A stretch of DNA of 64,000 bases from Papio anubis (GCF_008728515.1 NC_044981.1:1664538-1728537), one strand, 5' to 3'; shown: positions 12,124-24,072, counted from the first letter of the stretch. The notes: generated from the letters alone by a model not told the origin. Made by a program: numbers and translations.

Positions 12124-12262
12124 TGGGCTTGATGGTATGAGACAGTAGTCCTAGCTACTCAGGAGGCCGAGGCAGGAAGATCTTGTGAGCCAAGGAGTTT
12201 GAGTCCAGCCTGGGCAATATAGTGAGACCCTGTCTCTAAAAAAGGAAACAAAGGAAAGAAAA
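12124..12262 (+). mobile_element. Monomeric Alu (FLAM/FRAM-like)
   Basis: A single Alu arm only: 'agtcctagctactcaggagg', 'gaggcaggaagatcttgtga', 'agcctgggcaatatagtgag', 'accctgtctctaaaaaa', followed by an A/G-rich tail. No right arm is present, so it is a fossil monomer or a truncated Alu. Confidence 0.8.
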
Positions 12263-13187
12263 AAAGCTTTAAAAAGGTGTCCAGGTAATCAACTTTTCTC
12301 TCCAAGTCCAATTTAGTCCTTCATACACTGCAGGAAGGAGTTAGTCATTCAAAAATTAAGTTTAGGGGCTTGAAAGAGAGTTATTCTCACTTAAAAAATA
12401 GGCACTAGTATTTGCTTATCATAGGCTACTAAAAGTACTGAATACTACTAAAGGTTCTTATAAATTGAAAACTCAGTTTTGGATTAGAGAGGCAGATTCC
12501 TTTAGATTAGGGTTTATGCTGTCAATGTAATTCAAATCAAAGAAAGACTGAATTTTGGGATGGGTTCTCTATCAACTGTCAAAAGAGACCTTGAGCACAT
12601 GGGAAGACACACACACGTACATGCACACACACAAATCCTTAATGAAACCCCAGTCTGTAGGCTCTTCTGTAACTGAACAAATTGGGGCTTAAACATTGTT
12701 TCCACTCTGTCCATTTTATTATTTGACACCAAAACCTTCTGTTACTACAGCTATTAACAGTTGGCAGTCACATATAATGGATTTGAATTTGTCTAGGTTA
12801 GAATTTAGGATTCTTACATATCAAAACAAGAAAGAGGCTCTGTTGATATTTTCACATACTGATACCTATCATTGAATCGCAGGGTTTTATTTAAGCAATG
12901 GTTATCTTTCAAAAATAGAACCATAAATATCTCTCAACTTCAGGAACCAGTTAAGGGTTCTTCCTTCAAGTTGACCGCCACTGCTGAGTCTGTATACGCA
13001 TGTCATCAGATTTAGCACAAAGAAATCTCATCATTCAACCACTGCAGCCTCGTGAATTACTGATATATTCTGTCTTCATGCTATAAATATAATATGCATA
13101 TTTGTCTTAATTTAGACCAGAAAAATCTCAATATGGGGAGAGGAGTGGAAGCAGTTTTTATGCTTTGACAAAGCATTTTCAGAATTA
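12263..13187. other. Unassigned interval with short (CA)n
   Basis: An interrupted (CA)n lies at 12607-12632. Nothing else recognised. Confidence 0.45.
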
Positions 13188-13472
13188 TAATTTTTTTTGA
13201 GACAGGGTCTTGCTCTGTCGCCCAGGCTGGAGTGCAGTGTGGCAATCAGGGCTCACCGCAGCCTGAACTTCCTGAACTCAAGTGATCCTCCTGTCTTAGC
13301 CCCCTGAGAAGCAGGACTACAAGTGTGTACCATCATGCCTGGCAAATTTTTAAATTTTTTTGTAAAGATGAGGTCTTGCTATGTGGTCTAGGCTGGTCTT
13401 GAACTTCTGGACTCAAGCGATTCTCCCGCCTTGGCCTCCCAAAGTGTTGGGATTACACTGCACTCAGCCTAA
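13188..13472 (-). mobile_element. Alu SINE, AluJ-like
   Basis: Antisense Alu from 'ttttttttgagacagggtct' to 'gggattacactgcactcagcc'. Diverged, with J-type 'gaactcaagtgatcctcctg' and 'aaagatgaggtcttgctatg'. Confidence 0.92.
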
Positions 13473-13760
13473 TTGTTTTGTTTTTGTCACAATATTTAGT
13501 TTAAAAATTCAAAGAACATATTAGAGGCAGTGAGATTTACCGATAGGGACCATGCTTAAGTTGACAGATTTTTACTGTCATACAATCCTGTCCCTGCTTC
13601 AGTCTTACTCAAGGGGAGACCCATGGACTGTGAACCCCATGAGGGCAGAAACTGTGTCTATTTTTCACCCTTATTTTGACAATACCTATACCATAAACTC
13701 ATTATAATTCATTAGGACAGTTTTTATAAATGTATCTATTATTCTAATTTTTAACTGAAT

Positions 13761-14487
13761 GACACCACCAAAGCAATTCAATGGGGCAAAAGGAGGTTTT
13801 TCAGTAAGATTCTAGAGCAACTGGATGTCCATGTGGAAAGTAATGAATCTCCATCCGTAGCTCCGTCATACACAAAATTAGTTAGAGGTGGATCATAGAG
13901 GTAAATGTGAAAGCCACAACTATGGAGCTTCTCAAAGAAACACAGAATATCTTCATAACCATAAGGATTAAGGCAAATATTTCTTTTTTTTTTTTTTTTT
14001 TTGAGACGGAGTTTCGCTCTATCGCCCAGGCTGGAGTGCAGTGGCCAGATCTCAGCTCACTACAAGCTCTGCCTCCCGGGTTCACGCCATTCTCCTGCCT
14101 CAGCCTCCCAAGTAGCTGGGACTACAGGCGCCCGCCACCTTGCCCGGCTAGTTTTTTTTTTTTTTGTACTTTTTAGTAGAGACGGGGTTTCACCATATTA
14201 ACCAGGATGGTCTCGATCTCCTGACCTCGTGATCTGCCCGTCTCGGCCTCCCAAAGTGCTGGGATTACAGGCTTGAGCCACCGCGCCCGGCCGGCAAATA
14301 TTTCTTAAAGGCACAAAAATCACTAAACACGAAAAAAATTATAAACTGGACTTGATGACAGATAAAAACTGCTCATCAAAAGAGACCATTAAGGAAGTGA
14401 AAAGGAAAGTCACAGATTTGGAGAAAATACAATGAACATAATTAGCAGAGGACTTCATTTCTAGACTATATAAAGAACTAGAAATTC
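13761..14487 (+). mobile_element. L1 ORF2 3' fragment split by an Alu
   Basis: Diverged L1 sequence from the end of ORF2: 'agcaattcaatggggcaaaa', 'caactggatgtccatgtgg', 'ggtggatcatagaggtaaat', then beyond the Alu 'ataaactggacttgatgaca', 'agacc.attaaggaagtgaaaag' and 'actatataaagaactag'. The reading frame is broken, so no reverse transcriptase activity is possible. The Alu at 13986-14292 split it. Confidence 0.85.
13986..14292 (-). mobile_element. AluY (Old World monkey type) with 14-bp target duplication
   Basis: Full-length antisense Alu ending in 'gagccaccgcgcccggcc'. Flanked by the exact duplication ggcaaatatttctt (13972-13985 and 14293-14306). Lineage bases: 'ggccagatctcagctcac', 'ggctagttttttt', 'acaggcttgagccacc'. 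Inserted into the L1 fragment. Confidence 0.97.
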
Positions 14488-15348
14488 CTAAGGAAAAGCC
14501 ATTTCCCACTGTATTATATAATCTGCAGTGTACTTTTCTGCCTCCCTGATTAAACTGATAACTTCTTGTCATGTATTTGATCAACTGTATGTTCACAGTT
14601 CCTAACATGAGTCAAGTACCAGGAACAAGGAACATACTTGAATGAATCAACAAGTTGCTGCCCTGCTAGTTGGTTTGATTCTATTTCTCAGGGCAAATGG
14701 CGATCGTTAGTTGGAAAATTGGGGGCTCTTAGCTTTTCCTTATGATGAGGCTTGGCTAAGTTACAGGGCAGACCTGAAGGTCACATAACTAGTTTCATTT
14801 CCTTCCCATCTTATTTTTATTATTGCCACTTCTACCACACATACTGAAGTCTTACTTGCCCACCTCTTGCTAAATAGAGACACGAGGCAATGGCTATGGT
14901 GAGGTTAAATGAATGACTTATAGAACGGATAGCTAGGTCAACATCCAGAACTTACTTTCAAAAGAAATGGAATTTTCTTATTGATCAGTATTTAGAGCTT
15001 GAATTTAGATCCAGTTTCTTGACAGTGTTTCATACAGTTTAGTACAGAACTGAATGTCTCTAATCCTAGGTGCCAGGTACATACATACAACAGTTACATC
15101 AAAGGAGATAAACTTCTAGCTTTAAAATATTAAAAAATTAATATTGCCTCATGTTGCCATTTAGAAAAAGATCACCTTATCTTGAGAATTTCAAGATTTT
15201 CCTTTCCTCCAAATATATTAAAAGATAATAGCTAGAATTCCATTAATTACTAAACTGAAGCCAACATTACAAAATACTACTGATATAAACCAGTAATTAA
15301 AAAAAATTCCTAAGCTTGCTCACTCAGACTTCTTTGCACGAGTGCATG
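14488..15348. other. Unassigned interval
   Basis: No gene or clear repeat seen. Confidence 0.4.
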
Positions 15349-15379
<31 letters not shown>

Positions 15380-15383
15380 TGTA
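15349..15383. repeat. (TC)n(TG)n compound microsatellite
   Basis: About seven TC units followed by about ten TG units. Confidence 0.93.
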
Positions 15384-16200
15384 TCTATACACATCCATTA
15401 TTTACCTACCTCTGTGTCTATATTTAATGGAATTTAACAAAATTAGTATTTAAGGAAATTTTAGGTCCTTGTCTTTTTCTTTCTCAAAGATGATTTTATA
15501 TCAATACTTTCCATGAACACATCTGGTGTTTCTTTATAGCCTGGATTTACTAAATGTCATATCTAATGAAACAGGGATTTATGTTTTTTCAACATAAATT
15601 CATTTTATTTTATCCAGGCTCCTCCCTCACTACTCAAAGTTGATGACTTCTTAAACCAAAATGGTTGGTCAGAATCCAATCAAGAATATAAAGGCAACTG
15701 AATAAATAAAACCATGAAGTAAGTGTAAAATACTAGTGTCCAGACATCTGAGATGTATGTGGCTACTATGAAACTTCCACACAGCTGTACCGGCCTGGAG
15801 CTCACATGGTTCCCCAGGTTTAACAGAACCCATTACCAGTAAGAGTTTTATTTGCTTAATAAATTACATTCTAAAGCACAATAGCCTAGGCTCACAGCTG
15901 TAAAATTGCCAAATATTGTCAATGACCACTCTCTGGTCATAAATAACAAAATAATCTGTGACTCATTGGATTTTTGATTCCCAAGGCAATTCTTTCTTGC
16001 CATTACTCAAAAATGTGAAAAAGTGCCTCTACGTGGCATTTTATGGAGGGTATAAATTACTCAAAGGAGATGACATAGGACAGATTTGTAGGCCGAGTAA
16101 CAGGAACCAGCCAACCAACTGTGTAAATTAAAGAACTAGTGACAAAGAAGAGGGCTAGTGAAAGAATTCTGAAATCCTAAGAACAGATCAGGATTAAGAT
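15384..16200. other. Unassigned interval
   Basis: No gene or recognised repeat. Confidence 0.4.
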
Positions 16201-16253
16201 CCTGAAAAGAGAATCTTGGTATAAAAGAAAAGAGAATCTTCTCTCTTTTCAGG
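16201..16253. repeat. Direct plus inverted short repeat
   Basis: The 14-mer gaaaagagaatctt occurs at 16204-16217 and again at 16227-16240. The outer 11-mers cctgaaaagag (16201-16211) and ctcttttcagg (16243-16253) are exact reverse complements. Confidence 0.85.
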
Positions 16254-16328
16254 AGAATGGAAGGAGAGTGATGCAACAACCACTCATGGAATATTTATGT
16301 TAACTGGAGAGCAATGTATTACAATAAC

Positions 16329-16353
16329 TGAACTATCACCTGGTGATAGTTCA
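16329..16353. repeat. Perfect 12-bp palindrome with 1-nt centre
   Basis: tgaactatcacc (16329-16340), a single t, then ggtgatagttca (16342-16353). Confidence 0.95.
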
Positions 16354-16485
16354 AAACTCAGGTTCACTTTGCAATATATTTTATATTTATAGTCTTATTT
16401 GCATATCACAAAGGGTAGACACTGGTATCAGGTGTCACAGAGCTAAACCTTGGAGGGTGATTTTTAATAACCAATATTAATTCTT

Positions 16486-16789
16486 TTTTTTTTTTTTTTT
16501 TGAGACGGAGTCTCGCTCTGTCGCCCAGGCTGGAGTGCAGTGGCCGGATCTCAGCTCACTGCAAGCTCCGCCTCCCGGGTTCACGCCATTCTCCTGCCTC
16601 AGCCTCCCGAGTAGCTGGGACTACAGGCGCCGCCACCTCGCCCGGCTAGTTTTTTGTATTTTTTAGTGGAGACGGGGTTTCACCGTGTTAGCCCATGTTG
16701 GGATGGTCGCGATCTCCTGACCTCGTGATCCGCCCGTCTCCGCCTCCCAAAGTGCTGGGATTACAGGCTTGAGCCACCGCGCCCGGCCT
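16486..16789 (-). mobile_element. AluY (Old World monkey type) with 19-bp target duplication
   Basis: Near-consensus antisense Alu with 'ggccggatctcagctcac', 'ggctagttttttgta' and 'acaggcttgagccaccgc'. Exact target duplication ataaccaatattaattctt at 16467-16485 and 16790-16808. About 9 extra bases (cccatgttg-type) interrupt the normal 'gtgttagccaggatgg' block near 16690-16702. Confidence 0.97.
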
Positions 16790-16849
16790 ATAACCAATAT
16801 TAATTCTTAAATGTGGTTAACAGTTCCTTCGGTTATGCAGCTCAACTAC

Positions 16850-17055
16850 ACTGAGCAGTTGCTATGTGCTAGCCCCTGAGCTGGGGTGGGGCATTGAAAT
16901 GCATAAGGCACAGCCCTGCCCTCCCCCGGAGGAGCTCACATTCCAGAGGAGAGGGAGCTGGCTGTGTCTGCCACTGTGTGCTGTCACAGAGCAGCCCCAG
17001 GTGTGGGACGGTGCACACCAGAGGAATGGAACTCAGCTGGAGAGGTGGGCAGGAC
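16850..17055 (+). mobile_element. Unclassified ancient interspersed repeat, first part
   Basis: 'ttgctatgtgctagcccctg', 'cagccctgccctcccccgg' and 'aggagctcacattccag' resemble a widespread old mammalian repeat (tactatgtgccaggcactg ... ccctgccctcaaggagctcacattc). I cannot name the family with confidence. It probably continues at 17391-17620 beyond the Alu. Confidence 0.45.
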
Positions 17056-17103
17056 AAGTGGGAGGAATAGGCAGGGGGCGGAGGAGAAGTTTATTTTTAT
17101 TTT

Positions 17104-17390
17104 TAGTTATTTTTTTTTGAGATGGAGTCTTACTCTGTCGCCCAGGCTGGAGTGCACTAACTCACTGCAACCTCCGTCTCCTGGGTTCAAATGATTCTCC
17201 TGCCTCGGCTTCCTGAGTAGATGGGACTACAGGCTGTGCCACCACGCCTGGCTAATTTTTGTATTTTTAGCAGAGACAGGGTTTCACGGTGTTGGCCAGG
17301 ATGGTCTTGAACTCTTGACCTCCAGTGATCCACCTGCCTCGGCCTCCCAGAGTGCTAGGGTTACAGGTGTGCGCCACCACACCCGGCTGA
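17104..17390 (-). mobile_element. Alu SINE, AluS-like
   Basis: Antisense Alu from 'ttttttttgagatggagtct' to 'gcgccaccacacccggct'. Around 17155 about 20 bp of the left-arm equivalent ('gtggtgcaatctcggct' block) are missing. Confidence 0.94.
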
Positions 17391-17620
17391 AAGGAGCAGT
17401 TTTAGGGCAGGTGGAACAGGGTATGTGAAAGAGGCATGAAGAGCCTGATCTGCCAGGGAACAGACAGGCAGGAGGGGAGGAGGGAAGGTTGGCAGGGGTC
17501 AAAATCACCAAGGGTTTTCTGAGTTAAAGGGGATGAGTGGACGTAACCTGGCAGACAAGCAGGCCAATGGTGAGATCAGATTGGCATTTAGAAAGATTAT
17601 TCCTTCATCACGGTAGCTAA
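17391..17620 (+). mobile_element. Unclassified ancient interspersed repeat, second part
   Basis: 'caccaagggttttctgag', 'gtgagatcagattggcattt' and 'agaaagattattcc' resemble the later portion of the same old repeat class as 16850-17055. Low confidence. Confidence 0.4.
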
Positions 17621-18734
17621 TTTCATTAGAACACCATTAAATGATCAAAGTTAGGCATTTTTGGCTTTTAAATAGAACAATAACAGAAACTAAAAACATA
17701 CCTTTGTGGCATTTTCTGTGGAAACAGAAGGTATCTCACAATGACACTTAGGCATGAGCCTGTCTTTTCTCCTGGGTGTTTTTTTTTTTTTTTTTTTTTT
17801 TTTCCCCCCTCTCCCAGTATTGCTGTAAAATGATTTGTAAGTGTTTTAGGAAGATTCTGACAACATGAAACAGAATCTTGATGATAGCTGGTCCTGTGTT
17901 GAGAGGATAGACTTTCAAAGTCTTCTTTTGGTTTCCTGATTACTTAATTGACCGCCAAGACAACGCTGTGCTAAGTAAACTCTCATATCTTTCTGAAGTT
18001 GAAATAAAATAGTTATTTAAGATCTTTTACCTTTGTCAAAAAGAAATATGTCTTTTTCCATAAAAGTCATCCAAGAACATACCCTTGCGATCTTTTCTGA
18101 TATTCAGGACGATGCCACGAAGTTTGAACTGCCATGAACAGACATTCGGACAAACAAGTCACGGAAGCATTATCAGCTGAGTTTTATTCATGTCTAGTTA
18201 TAATTCTCTGGCATTTTGCACAGAGTAGGTGATTAAAAACACCCTCAATAAATGAAATAAATGAGTACTGCTTTTAACTGGAGTAGATGATATCATTTTA
18301 ATGTATCTTTAATACACAAAATTTTATTTGTACAATAACTAAAATATTTAGACTATTCAAACTGTTTTTTTTTTTCAACCGAAGCCTTTCACAATGCTTT
18401 CTGGAGACTTCCGGGAAAGAGGTGTCTTGCTTCCTGTTACAACAAGCATTTGAAACATCTACAGGCACAACCTTTGTACCTTCACTGAAAGATGCAAATA
18501 CTGCTAATCCTCTACTGTCGCTGCACGCAGTAGGCACTCCACGTTTAACGACAGTGACACACTGGTTTTCTATTCCTATTTTACTATCTGCAATTCTTTG
18601 AGCAACTTTGATGGTCCATTACAGTACAGACTATGCCCACAGAATTCTCTTTGGCTAGCTAACACAAATCCACTGGAAGTTAAGTGCCTAATTTTAAAAA
18701 GCTCTGTTTTCATATTAGAATCAAAAGTTCTGAT
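17621..18734. other. Unassigned interval with poly-T/C tract
   Basis: A T25C6 pyrimidine tract lies at 17779-17809. No Alu body is attached on either side. The 79-codon minus frame at 18298-18537 has no supporting signal. Confidence 0.45.
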
Positions 18735-18890
18735 ATTCATTTAACCAATGTTCATTGTACACCTACTATGTTCCAGGTACACTGCTGGAAATATAAAAAT
18801 GATACCTTTCTACTGTCCGAGGAATCATAGTCAAGCAGGGGAAGAGATTTACAATTAAGATCTAATAAATGCTAAAATGCAGATCTGCAC
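18735..18890 (+). mobile_element. Unclassified ancient interspersed repeat
   Basis: 'attgtacacctactatgttc', 'caggtacactgctgg' and 'tctaataaatgctaaaatgc' follow the same old repeat pattern as 16850-17055. Family not resolved. Confidence 0.4.
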
Positions 18891-19290
18891 CTAATGCTAT
18901 AGAAGTACCGCAGAGAGAGGAATTAGTTTTGAATGGTATAAAAGGTAGGGTGGTGCAAAACTCACAGAGGCAAAGTTTTAGTGGAGGACCTTGTAGAATG
19001 AGGAAGAGCTCACAAGCCAGAGAGAGGCTGTGTAGTCCGGGCAGAGTAAACAGGACAGCAAAGTACACTGGACTCAGAGCACAGAGCAAGTTAAAGAAAT
19101 GCCCAGGACTCTGGTGACTGATGTGAAGAGAGCATGAGAAGGGGGATTTCAGTCCATAAACTAGGACCACAGGATTACCTACTGGGGCCTCCAGAGTTTC
19201 ACTAACAGTAAATTTAGAAAAGTAGAACAAACCAGAGGTTCCCAGTGTTGGCAGCTGTAGAATCCTCTAGGAAATTCAGGAGGAGGATCT

Positions 19291-19370
19291 GAGGGGAAGA
19301 AAAGAAGAAAGGGCAGAGGAAAGAAGGGGAAAGGGGAGAGGGAGAGGAGGAAGTGGAAGAGAAGGGGGAG
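19291..19370. repeat. Purine (GA) tract
   Basis: Nearly uninterrupted purines: 19291-19313, 19315-19353 (39 purines in a row) and 19355-19370, broken only by single pyrimidines. The long proline/serine/phenylalanine-rich minus frames here are composition artefacts. Confidence 0.9.
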
Positions 19371-19748
19371 CAAACGGGGACAGAGAAGAGAAGTCACAAA
19401 AGGAAGACAGCAGGTCAGAGGCACCAGAACAGGAGGAAGACAACCAGATTCCAGTTCCCAAACCCCCCACCGACTGAATTAGGATCTGCAAACCAGGGGC
19501 TGAGGAAGCTGCAGTTATTACACAACCAGGTTTGAGATTTGTTAGTGTCATTTCTCAGTCTCATTGAAGGGGAGGTAGATGGTTTTTTTCATTTGTTTTT
19601 GAAAAGAAAACAAAAGACTCAGTTTGATGTAGATTTCTTAGACTTCAGTAAAAAAGAATGTGTACTGGGAACAGAAATTTATTTTTGTTAGTGTTTTATT
19701 GCTTTATCTTTTTGATTATTCTGTAGGTGCTTCTAAAATAAGTTATTA

Positions 19749-20056
19749 AGCCAAGTGTGGTGGCTCATGCCTGTAATCCCAGAACTTCGGGAGACCAAGG
19801 CAGGAGGGCTGCTTGAGGCGGTCGAGACCAGCTGGACTAACACAGCAAAATCCTATCTCTACCAAAAAAAATTTTTTTTAATTAGCTGGGTCTGGTGGTA
19901 TATGAGCATAGTCCCAGCTACTCAGGAGGTTGAGGTGGGAAGATGACTTGAGCCTAGGAGTTCAAGGTTATAGTAAACTGTGAATGTGCCACTGCACTCA
20001 AGCCTGTATGACAGAGCAATACTCTTTCTCTAAAACAAAACAAAACAAAAAAACCC
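19749..20056 (+). mobile_element. Alu SINE, AluJ-like
   Basis: From 'gccaagtgtggtggctcatg' to 'agcaatactctttctcta', with an (AAAAC)n tail at about 20033-20056. Many substitutions indicate an old copy. Confidence 0.92.
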
Positions 20057-23004
20057 TTAATTTAAAAAATCGAAATAAAATTAGATATTAAGAATCAATA
20101 CGTTTTCAAGAATCTTGGGAAAGAATAAGAATTATTTTTTTCCTAAGCTAATCACTTTAAAGGGTTCGTTAGATGAAGGTTCAGAAGAGAAACCCAGAGC
20201 TCAATGCCTAAGAAAGGTTATTTTAGAAACTGCTACTCCTGAGCCATTCCTATCTTCATCTGACTTGAGAAAAAGAAATAACTTTTTGGGGCTTCTTTTA
20301 TCATTTGAAAACTTTACATGAGTCCCAGGAGACAGAAAGAATCATAAAATCCCTGAAGTGGTGCCTTGAGAATAATTAGTTCTAGATAGCGAATAATGGA
20401 TGGCTGAGAAAACAGAGAGAGCTCCAGAGGTTTAAATAAGAGCATCTTTGCAAAGATTACAGCATCCCCATGCGACACTTACGGTCTTCAAGTAAGAGAG
20501 CAGCAGTGATTCACTGGCTTTTCCTCTAGTAATAAAGCCTTTACTGATCTGTGCTCGTGTATGATTTTTTAAAAAAAATTCCTTTTAGATTTTTCTTAGT
20601 ATGGGTCAACTAAATACAGAATTATCCAACTTATTGTCTTATAACTGGAAACTGAAAGATTGGGGGGAAAATCAGAGAATAGATTCCATGCATTGCTTAA
20701 TACACACAGTAATATTCAGGCTCATATAAAGACACAGAGAGCCTGAATTGTAAAATCTAATTGCTTCATGTGAGTAAATTTTGAAAACTGACATTATGAG
20801 AGCTGTGCTGTACTTCAAAATGAAGTTCAGTGTTCTAAGGCAACCTGGAGCCTGTTTGTGATTTGTGTTTCCACTTTCATTTCGGCAGATTCTGACATGT
20901 TGATAAGAAAAACTAAGACTGACCACATAATTTTAAACCAAATCAGAATGTCGGTTCTAGCATTAGAGTCTGATCAAATGCGATGTGGCTACAAGAAGGT
21001 TTTGAGCTAGCAAAACTGGGAAGCTTTCATTCTCCTTAGTTGTCGGAGCCTGTACCAGAGACAGGCACTTTCTCCACTGGAGGAAGAAGCATCCCACACT
21101 CAGAGGACCACGGCTAGAACAGCTTTCTGTTTTCTTTCTTTTCTAAAAGAGGTGTGCATTTTGGGACTATAACGACTATTGAAACATTCTGATAAGTCTT
21201 ACAATGTTTTCAACACTATTACCCAAGATAAGGGCACCCAGAAAAGAAAAATGCAGCTGCCTTTGGAACCCTCAGGACCACCCACGCTGTATGTTCTAAG
21301 TTTGGGGCTGGGCCACATGAGGCGAGAGAGCACGTGAAGCACGTGTGGGATATTATGAAAACCTGAGCAACTTCATGTCCATAGTTTTAAGGAACTCTGA
21401 AGTAAAAGATAAACATATTTAATCTGAAGGTATTTTATGTTTTTATGAAGAAATAGCACATGGATGTAATATATATATTTGACTGATAACTTAAAAATTA
21501 TATTCATATTTAACTATACTAAATTTTTAGATGCCATGTGTATGTAAATATATATATTCAAAATTCACTTACATGAAGCAATCCTGTCTTATAATTCAGT
21601 CTCTAAACCTCTTTATATAAAATCAATTAAACAACTGGCATTTATTCCACGATTCTGTAACATTTCCTGACATTTCAGTTTCCAGTTAAAAATGATAGTA
21701 GGAACAGTTCTGTATTTAATTGACTTGTACTAAGGAAAGAAAGGTGTCTATTTCAAATCAAATGTGGAAAACAAAATAGGTCACATTTGTCACATTGTGG
21801 ACAACAGGCATGCAATAAAATATCATAAATTCTAAGACAAAACACATAATCATGTTATAAAACACCCCTCTTTAAGATGAAATAAAATCTGCTGTGGGTT
21901 AATCTCCCAAGTACATAGTACATCTTTTTCACATAGAAAGCTGGGGCTTCTCTCTGTGCTTAGATACTTCAGATCATTTAAGATTTTTTCACCCAATGCA
22001 TGTATTGTCTGCAATAAAAAAGTAATTCATCTACTGAAAAAAAATTCAGCAATTCACCTTAGGTTTGAGGCAGGCTTAGAGTCTCAATTAGCCATATAAG
22101 TAAAAATTTTACCCCAAGTTATTATATACAAATGTATATAAAAAGTGATATTTTCACAAAGTATTATACAACTTCTTTACTTCTGGAGAAAAAAAGTTAC
22201 AGCAGAAAATTTCAGTGCCTTCAGTTTTACTGTTAAGTTCTAAATGAAGGCTACTTATGGTCCCAACCTTATTGATCCACTGAATAGATCCCTAGACCTG
22301 GGCAACAGCCTTATATGGAATTAAAAGGGGGGCTTCCACTTGGTGAATAAGGCCATGGAATAATCCATTTATTTGAAAACCAAATGAAAAACAGTCTAAA
22401 TTTTTGTTTTTCTCCTTTGTAATGTGCCACATGCTTTTTTCAAACATCTTTTATTAAAAATCATCTATAAGGTTGTTCAAGTGAGATTTTAAACATCAAC
22501 CCACTCCCATTCACAAGGCAAAAGATGAGACTTCCCATTCTTTTCTTTCTTTTTGCTTCTGTTAATGAAAAGGACCACAAGAAGAAGGCCAAGACACATT
22601 CTACAGATAGCTTGCTGTCACTAGTTCAGCTGTTTTTGATGACCCTCTGCCTGTTTTACACCTTATCCTGATGTCAATTCTTGTTTTCACTCTTCCAGAT
22701 TTCTTTCACAAGAAAACAGCTGACAGAATGTTGCAAAATAAAGAGGAAAAGGAAGAACTTCAGCTGGGAATAGAAAGTTTTCATCCATGACGCTGAATAC
22801 ATTTCCCCGCCTCTGACACACTATGGTTGCTAACAATCCCGGCTGTCTGCAAGGGGAAGTAAGTGAGCAAGCAGACTCACTGCCCCGCAGGTTCACTGCC
22901 CCGCCAGTGCGGGTACTGAGCCAAGGTGGGGCCTTGCCCTCCTGCCTCGATCTGACCCTGAAGGTGGTGGGATGGGGTACGGGGTGGAGGGTGGGAGGAG
23001 AAGT
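20057..23004. other. Unassigned AT-rich interval
   Basis: About 3 kb with no recognisable gene or transposon. AT-rich runs lie near 21460-21560. A pair of CACGTG motifs lies at 21331-21345, and a short 16-bp-period direct repeat (tcactgccccgc twice) at 22877-22904. Confidence 0.45.
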
Positions 23005-23059
23005 GACCATTCATTCACCTATCTATTCACTCGGTATTTATGAGAGCCTACGATGTGCT

Positions 23060-23255
23060 TGGCAACATCCCAGGTGGTATTTATGGAAGATCTGCTATGT
23101 GCTAGCAGCTTTATTTATCTCCATTCATCTTGGTACCACCTTAGAGAAATAATATTTTTATGACTGATAGGTAAGGAAATGGGTTCAGAGCGCTTATTTA
23201 GGCATCTTACATCACATCAAATAAGGACTGATTTATGGCTGGATCCCAATTTTGT
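23060..23255 (+). mobile_element. MIR SINE fragment
   Basis: 'tctgctatgtgctagcagct', 'taaggaaatgggttcagagc' and 'ttatggctggatcc' fit MIR. Just upstream (23005-23072) 'attcattcacctatctattc' and 'gcctacgatgtgcttggca' look like a second MIR/L2-type head, so two fragments may be joined. Confidence 0.65.
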
Positions 23256-23812
23256 CTCATTCCAAAGCTCAGGTGTTCACTGATGACTATATCATGGGGA
23301 CCCAACAGAATACCACCATGAATTAGGCTTATTCATACACAGTAGCAGCACTCTTCTAAAATACGGCTATTACCAAAAGACACAGCAGATGGAAGACTGT
23401 ACTGACAATTCTCAGTATACCGTCATCGATTTTGCTGTATTTGTTTTCATAACTAATATAAAAGTAATATGTTCTCATTGTCATCAATGGAAGAACAGAG
23501 CGCACAGAATTAACAGTTCCTCCACGTTTTCAACCAGTTAACGAACATCTAACGTTTAGCGTATTTCTTTTCACACATATCTCTGCTCACAAACTGCAGC
23601 AAATACGTACGTATTTGATTTTCTCCTCCTCCTTCTTTTTTAAAGTGGTGGAGGTCTTTCTTTCAGTCTGCTGACCACAAGGCACGGGCGGGGATCGGAG
23701 TTTCAATGGAAGGGGGTGATAGAGTTTGGAAGACGAGGAAAACTGTCAGAGGAAAGCAGGTCTGGGTGGGGTTGTCACAGAGTTTAACATTTCATCCAGA
23801 AAATATATTTTT
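23256..23812. other. Unassigned interval
   Basis: No gene or known repeat seen. Confidence 0.4.
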
Positions 23813-23936
23813 CCTTAATTCTAAAGCAGTATCTAAAAAAATTTGTCATTAGTAAATTAGCAGTGGTCATACCTAAGAAAAGCAGCATGTCTAGATAGAA
23901 GCTGGTATTTACACATATCTATTTAATACATTGCTC

Positions 23937-23970
<34 letters not shown>

Positions 23971-24072
23971 TGCTACTGATAGACTGCAATCTAGAACATG
24001 CCTTCCTGTTCTAATACAAATGGGTCTGCATTTTCTTTTAACTTGGCAAGGTTGAAAAACAGACTCGTCATA
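23813..24072 (+). repeat. Local duplication, copy A
   Basis: About 260 bp. It matches 25715-25998 over the whole length in the same orientation (for example 'ccttaattctaaagcagtat', 'acatgccttcctgttctaat', 'cttggcaaggttgaaaaaca'). Contains a (CA)n at 23940-23968. It does not match a repeat family I know. Confidence 0.95.
23940..23968. repeat. (CA)n microsatellite in copy A
   Basis: About 14 uninterrupted CA units. The equivalent tract in copy B (25840-25892) is longer and interrupted by CTCA units. Confidence 0.95.

Noticed and set aside
17779..17809. Poly-T tract as the tail of an antisense retroposed gene
   Set aside because: No SINE or gene-like body lies next to it and no target duplication was found. 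Likewise for poly-T at 28378-28396 and 40709-40727.
19179..19551. Long hydrophobic/proline-rich minus frames
   Set aside because: They are produced by the purine tract read on the other strand.
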